Shown piece after piece: positions 59,787-64,000 of a stretch of DNA of 64,000 bases. Below the pieces are notes generated by a model. It made no database searches and had not been told where the DNA came from. It worked only from the letters and a program-made list of their open reading frames with translations. Origin of the DNA: Anaerosporobacter faecicola (GTDB lineage Bacteria > Bacillota > Clostridia > Lachnospirales > Lachnospiraceae); assembly GCF_012070565.1 (NCBI RefSeq), contig NZ_JAAQRO010000023.1, positions 124,001 to 188,000 of the forward strand. Direction: 5' to 3'. The position numbers were made by a program, and so were the translations under genes. The stretch's first letter is position 1. Each line of letters begins with the position of its first letter.

Positions 59787-61952
59787 CTAATACTGTACCT
59801 CAAACAAACGTGCCATAACTTCTTTCTCAAAGCAAACTTTCAATTCTGCTGTCTTCGGATCATAAGAATACTTGGTTTCTTCCTGTATAGGATAGATACA
59901 GGTTACTCCCGTTACCTGTTTTCCTGTTTTTTGTTCTAAATCTTGAAGACTCATTGTCCACTCTCTGTTTGAAGAGCCACGTCTCCATACAGCCAGATAC
60001 GCTTTTTCCTCTGTATAGATTCCCGCGCACAACCATGGATCTAGATTATCTGCCAACCCATTCGGCCAAAAGGGAAGAGCCTCACAAATTGTAGAACGCA
60101 TCGACTTGTAGCAAGCGATCCCTTCTTTCACTAAATCCCGATTTTCTTCGGATAATTCCGCTAAGTGTCCACTTTGATGGATGCGAAGCAACATGGCATT
60201 AATCATGTTATAAATTACTTCTTCCTTGTCTGCGTGTTTCATTGGATAGGACCATACTGCTGCCTGCTCTGGAGTCACTCCTGCAATGGCATTGGCTGCA
60301 ATCGTTGCATAATTACGGTAATCTTCTTGATCAGAAGTTGATTGAATGCTATAACGACTTAATAGTGCATAATCAATCCGCAATCCACCACTGGAACAAT
60401 TTTCAATAACAAGATCTGGATACCTCTTAAATACCTCATCCAACCATTGAAGATATGCGCGCTCATGTTCCAATAATCCCTGTCCTACGCTATCTGCTCC
60501 TACTTCCGTTCCTGTTCCTGGCTCAATGTTATAGTCCATCTTAATGTAACCAACACCGTACTCGTTCACAACACGGTCAATTACTTCATTCGCATGGGCA
60601 ATAACCGCAGGATTTCGAAAATCCAACTGGTATCTACTTCGATCATACACTCTTCTTCCATGTCTCATAAAGAACCAGTCATCAGGAACCTTCTTTGCAA
60701 GTTCGCATTCAATTCCCATTACTTCTAACTCTAGCCACACACCAGCAACCATCCCTTTGCTTCGGATATAATCGGTTACCTCTTTTATCCCATTCGGAAA
60801 ACGTTCCTTACATTCCTGCCATTCCCCAACGCTATCCCACCATTCACCAGGTGCATACCAGCCTGCATCAATTACATAATACTCACAACCACATTCTGCT
60901 GCTGCATCAATCAGAGGTAACTCCTTCTCTGTTGTTGGGTCACCGAATAGACAGTTCATATAATCGTTAAAGATCACTGGTAATGTTTCATCATCTCGGT
61001 TTTGTCTACGGATCATTCGGCGGTATTTGGTCAGTTCGCCCATTGCCGCACCAAAATTATCCGTTGCTACACCAACCGCTACTGGTACCGATTCGAATGT
61101 TTCACCTGCTTTTAGATTCTTAAACCATTGGGATTGTAGTTCCGTTGGCCCACTTACAGTAAGATAGAAATTATTATTCTGATCGCCAATCTCATAATGC
61201 CAAGAACCATTATGTTCAATCTGCCAGAACAAACTGGTATGTGCCTGGGTATTTTCTAAGTACCCCATAGGTAAATATTTCTTGGCAGACCAATTACCTG
61301 TATTGGTAATCTCAAGTACTTGTGAAGTTCGTTGTGTGATTGTTGGCTGTGTCTGTGCCATACCAAAATCAGCAAAGGAGAATTTTCTAAAACTCATCTC
61401 TTTTTGCCAGCCATTGAAAGGAATCCAAAGAGCCATCTTCTCATCAGACAACGCTTCTCCTTCTTTCTCAATTCCTGTATAGCAGAAGGAAGAGATGTAT
61501 TCCAACGTCTGCTCCTTCTCTCCAATATTGATCACCTTATTGGAACACCGTACAATAGAAGTTCCTTTATAAAATTGCATCGTCGTAATTACACGAATAC
61601 CTGTTACCTTCGTATCCTCTTGGGTTATGAGCAATACTCTCCCTGTCTCATTCACCGAATCCTCCATGCCTACATAGGTAAGTAAGTATCCAGGTGCTGT
61701 TACGATATGTTTGTTTCCATGTTTTTCATAAGGTCTGTTATAACCAGCAACATTCACTTGTACAAGCTGAAATCCTTCCTTGATATATTGTGGCCATCTC
61801 GTCACATCTTCTTCTTTACATTCAGGTTTCAGCTTACATAACTCCTCTTCCTTGTACTCAACGGAAGAAAAATGCAATAATTTAAGTTGTTGCTCTTCTG
61901 TAATTCCAAAAACAATATGGATTCCATTTTCATTTATTCGAATATATTCCAT
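59787..61952 (-). CDS. Alpha-galactosidase, glycoside hydrolase family 36
   Basis: A 721-residue GH36 enzyme with the family's N-terminal beta-supersandwich and a TIM barrel: FNDYMNCLFGDPTTEK, VIDAGWYAPGEWWDSVGEWQ, GVWLELEVMG, nucleophile D in YIKMDYNIEPG and acid/base D in QSTSDQEDY, with ENCSSGGLRIDYALL between. It removes alpha-1,6-galactose from galactomannan or raffinose-family sugars. No signal peptide, so it acts inside the cell. AAAGGAAC precedes the ATG. It lies 103 bases after a beta-mannosidase gene, a matching pair for galactomannan. Confidence 0.95.
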   Translation of the reverse strand: MEYIRINENGIHIVFGITEEQQLKLLHFSSVEYKEEELCKLKPECKEEDVTRWPQYIKEGFQLVQVNVAGYNRPYEKHGNKHIVTAPGYLLTYVGMEDSVNETGRVLLITQEDTKVTGIRVITTMQFYKGTSIVRCSNKVINIGEKEQTLEYISSFCYTGIEKEGEALSDEKMALWIPFNGWQKEMSFRKFSFADFGMAQTQPTITQRTSQVLEITNTGNWSAKKYLPMGYLENTQAHTSLFWQIEHNGSWHYEIGDQNNNFYLTVSGPTELQSQWFKNLKAGETFESVPVAVGVATDNFGAAMGELTKYRRMIRRQNRDDETLPVIFNDYMNCLFGDPTTEKELPLIDAAAECGCEYYVIDAGWYAPGEWWDSVGEWQECKERFPNGIKEVTDYIRSKGMVAGVWLELEVMGIECELAKKVPDDWFFMRHGRRVYDRSRYQLDFRNPAVIAHANEVIDRVVNEYGVGYIKMDYNIEPGTGTEVGADSVGQGLLEHERAYLQWLDEVFKRYPDLVIENCSSGGLRIDYALLSRYSIQSTSDQEDYRNYATIAANAIAGVTPEQAAVWSYPMKHADKEEVIYNMINAMLLRIHQSGHLAELSEENRDLVKEGIACYKSMRSTICEALPFWPNGLADNLDPWLCAGIYTEEKAYLAVWRRGSSNREWTMSLQDLEQKTGKQVTGVTCIYPIQEETKYSYDPKTAELKVCFEKEVMARLFEVQY

Positions 61953-62054
61953 GTTCTGTTCCTTTCTTTTGATTATGCATACTATAAAGTTTAGGCTGTC
62001 ATAAATCCGCGTCCCTGTTCGGGTAGGGTATCATGCCTCTAATTTCTTATTCTC

Positions 62055-64000
62055 TTAGAAGGAATACGAGTCACATAACGAGCATATTGTCACGTTCGGT
62101 ACTCCTTCATACTCCTCTGGCAAGGTTGCAGTGATCACATGTTCCTCCTTGTCAGTAAGATGGAAATAATTATCCGACAAGATAACATCCACACCGTGAA
62201 CAGTAATCTCTGTGAATAATGCGACCGCGTCACTTGCTACGGTAAGGATCAACTGATTTTCTCTACGTTTTACGTCACACGTAATGTGTGCTTGCTTTAG
62301 CCTCATATATTTATATGGACGTAATAACTCTACTTGATTCGTGCATGTTCCATCAGAATGAACGAATTTTGCTTCAAGAATTACCTTGTTTTCACAATCG
62401 AATGTATATGGTTTTACATCAATTGCTTCTGTAGAAGTAACCCCCAATGCCTTTGTATGAACCGATGCTGTCTTTTCATAGATCACATTACAATCCAAGT
62501 CTTTTACATAAATAGTGATCTGCGTTGCTGTATCTACTCTCGTTTCATTCTGTACATAAGGAGTAAGAATCGTACCGTCAATTTTCAGAGAGCCTAGTAC
62601 ATCTGCATAGAAATGTCTTGCCATATAGTGAAGTGCTTTCCATCTGCCAAAGTAATCAATGCTTGACCAGGAAGCAACTGGCCAGTCGTCATTTAATTGC
62701 CAGTAGATTGATCCCATACATCTGCCACGATTTCTTCTCCAATGTTCAATTCCGTATTTCATCGCAATACCTTGTAGAACCTGGCTGATATAGATTAAAC
62801 TTTGGAAGTCCTTTGAATATAAGAAATTATCTGAGATATAGCGCATAATCTTTCCATTGGCACTTCCATTCTTTTGATGACTTTCCATAACTTCTGTGAA
62901 TATATTGCGGTCCTCTGGTACCGTAAATGTCTTAATCGTTTCAAGACATGGGAAAGATTGAAAACCAAATTCGGAACAGAATCGGAAATAATAATTTTCA
63001 TAGTCACTAAATGGCTTTTCTCCATGCCACACATCCCAATAATGACGGTCTCCTTGATTATTGCCATCAGGATCTTGAAAGTTTCCTCCTGACGATGGTG
63101 AGGATGGCCAATAGAACGTGGCTTCATCTTCCTGCCCAAGAATTCTAGGTATAATCTCTTCAAAAATCGTGAGATAATCTTTTCTCAGTGCGTCGGAATG
63201 GTTAGAGAATTCTCCCCAGTTCTGCCATGCCGTTTCAATCTCATTGTTTCCACACCATAAACCAAGGCAAGCATGATGGCGAAGTCGACGTACATTATCT
63301 CTTGTCTCTTCTTCAATGCTCTGTTGAAAATGCTCCGTTAATTCATACAGATTACATGCATACATGAAATCCTGCCAAATAATCAACCCTTTTTCATCAC
63401 AGAGGTCATAGAATTCATTCGATGGATAGTACCCTCCTCCCCAAACACGTAAACAATTGTACCCTACTTCAACTGAGGAATCGATTAGGTATTCCAAACG
63501 TTCCTTTGTGATTCGATTATACACACAATCTTCTGGTATGTAGTTCGCACCTTTGGCAAAGATCTTCACTCCGTTGACACAAAAAGCAAACTCTTCTCCC
63601 CACTGGTCTTTTTCCCTACTTACGGTTAACGTTCTCAGTCCAATGCGGTAGCTCTTTTCGTCAATGGACTCTCCCTTGTATCGTAACGTTGCCTGAATCG
63701 TATAGAGTGGTTGTTCTCCATAACGATTTGGCCACCATAATTGTGGTTGTTCCACTACACACTGGTTCTGCTTAAATGAAATGTGTTCCCCATTTGGTGT
63801 ACGCAAATCATATTGTACTTCTAATCCAGTCACACAATCCTGTGCTTCCATAATTCCAAGTCTTCTTCCATCTTCAAGTGTTACGCTAGCTTCTGTTAAT
63901 AAGGTAACTTGTCCCTTCCCATGCTCCTGCTTAATCTTAACATCATCAAGATGCGCAACCGAGAAACCGCGTATCGCAATATCTCTCCAAATTCCCATAT
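62055..64000 (-). CDS. Beta-mannosidase, glycoside hydrolase family 2 (N-terminus beyond window)
   Basis: The open frame runs off the right edge; the first visible residues MGIWRDIAIRGFS are the internal GIWRDI motif found near residue 175 of GH2 mannosidases, so some 170 residues are missing. Seen: GANYIPEDCVYNRITKERLEYL, acid/base E in LGLWCGNNEIE, nucleophile E in RFCSEFGFQSFP, and SIYWQLNDDWPVASW. The FGFQSFP and NDDWPV context favours beta-mannosidase over beta-galactosidase. It releases mannose from manno-oligosaccharides, intracellularly, with the GH36 enzyme next door. Confidence 0.92.
   Translation of the reverse strand, partial: MGIWRDIAIRGFSVAHLDDVKIKQEHGKGQVTLLTEASVTLEDGRRLGIMEAQDCVTGLEVQYDLRTPNGEHISFKQNQCVVEQPQLWWPNRYGEQPLYTIQATLRYKGESIDEKSYRIGLRTLTVSREKDQWGEEFAFCVNGVKIFAKGANYIPEDCVYNRITKERLEYLIDSSVEVGYNCLRVWGGGYYPSNEFYDLCDEKGLIIWQDFMYACNLYELTEHFQQSIEEETRDNVRRLRHHACLGLWCGNNEIETAWQNWGEFSNHSDALRKDYLTIFEEIIPRILGQEDEATFYWPSSPSSGGNFQDPDGNNQGDRHYWDVWHGEKPFSDYENYYFRFCSEFGFQSFPCLETIKTFTVPEDRNIFTEVMESHQKNGSANGKIMRYISDNFLYSKDFQSLIYISQVLQGIAMKYGIEHWRRNRGRCMGSIYWQLNDDWPVASWSSIDYFGRWKALHYMARHFYADVLGSLKIDGTILTPYVQNETRVDTATQITIYVKDLDCNVIYEKTASVHTKALGVTSTEAIDVKPYTFDCENKVILEAKFVHSDGTCTNQVELLRPYKYMRLKQAHITCDVKRRENQLILTVASDAVALFTEITVHGVDVILSDNYFHLTDKEEHVITATLPEEYEGVPNVTICSLCDSYSF

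Noticed and set aside
62000-62040. CCCTGTTCGGGTAGGG as a hairpin between the GH2 and GH36 genes
   Set aside because: Stem is too short and there is no T-run; the two genes are more likely cotranscribed.
1-64000. tRNA, rRNA, CRISPR arrays, transposases, integrases and known riboswitch classes
   Set aside because: I looked for cloverleaf-like segments, regularly spaced repeats and mobile-element proteins and saw none that would stand up.

Overview
The window looks like a low-GC, anaerobic Firmicute, most probably a Lachnospiraceae/Clostridium-type gut or plant-degrading bacterium. The reasons are the A/T-rich DNA, strong AGGAGG-like ribosome sites, consensus -35/-10 promoters, FeoA/FeoA/FeoB with a FeoB-associated Cys-rich peptide, EFR1-type flavodoxin/ferredoxin proteins, siroheme sulfite reductase, and glycoside hydrolases for mannans. 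Nearly all genes lie on the minus strand; only three regulators or small modules (34.6, 48.1 and 54.7-55.9 kb) are on plus. I saw no tRNA, rRNA, CRISPR array, transposase or integrase.

Layout. 0-5.4 kb: a UvrD-type helicase (cut by the left edge) behind an MrfA/YprA-type repair helicase with a LexA-like promoter, then a small charged unknown protein. 5.8-8.4 kb: a TetM/EF-G-like ribosomal GTPase fused to a Rae1/YacP-type NYN endoribonuclease. 8.5-13.7 kb: a MacB/FtsX-type ABC exporter next to its likely two-component system. 13.9-22.4 kb: a sulfate assimilation operon (sbp-cysT-cysW-cysA-aprA-aprB-cysD-cysN) that uses APS reductase AprBA instead of CysH. 22.6-27.0 kb: a TraX-family protein, an EFR1 protein, an AraC regulator, a siroheme sulfite/nitrite reductase and a DUF1858 redox protein; together with the previous block this gives a sulfate-to-sulfide route. 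27.2-30.7 kb: a TrmO-like/UvrA fusion. 31-50.9 kb: many small regulators (AraC, MerR, MarR x2, Crp/Fnr x2, TetR x3), each beside one or two enzymes (SDRs, alcohol dehydrogenase, flavodoxin/FMN-binding pair, MBL hydrolase, ZIP transporter), several with clear palindromic operators on their promoters. 51-54.2 kb: a bioA remnant, a subtilisin-like protease and a lipoprotein. 54.7-56.3 kb: a very A/T-rich plus-strand pair (secreted peptide and second TraX protein), both broken by single-base homopolymer shifts, and an HD-GYP remnant. 56.3-59.5 kb: the Fur-box-controlled feo operon. 59.8-64 kb: alpha-galactosidase GH36 and beta-mannosidase GH2 (cut by the right edge), a galactomannan pair.

The most interesting items are the GTPase-NYN fusion, the tandem TrmO-like/UvrA fusion, the overlapping antiparallel promoters at 47.95-48.0 kb, the paired MarR operators, and the twin homopolymer frameshifts at 54.9 and 55.35 kb. 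Starts were moved from the longest possible reading wherever a better ribosome site decides an internal ATG.
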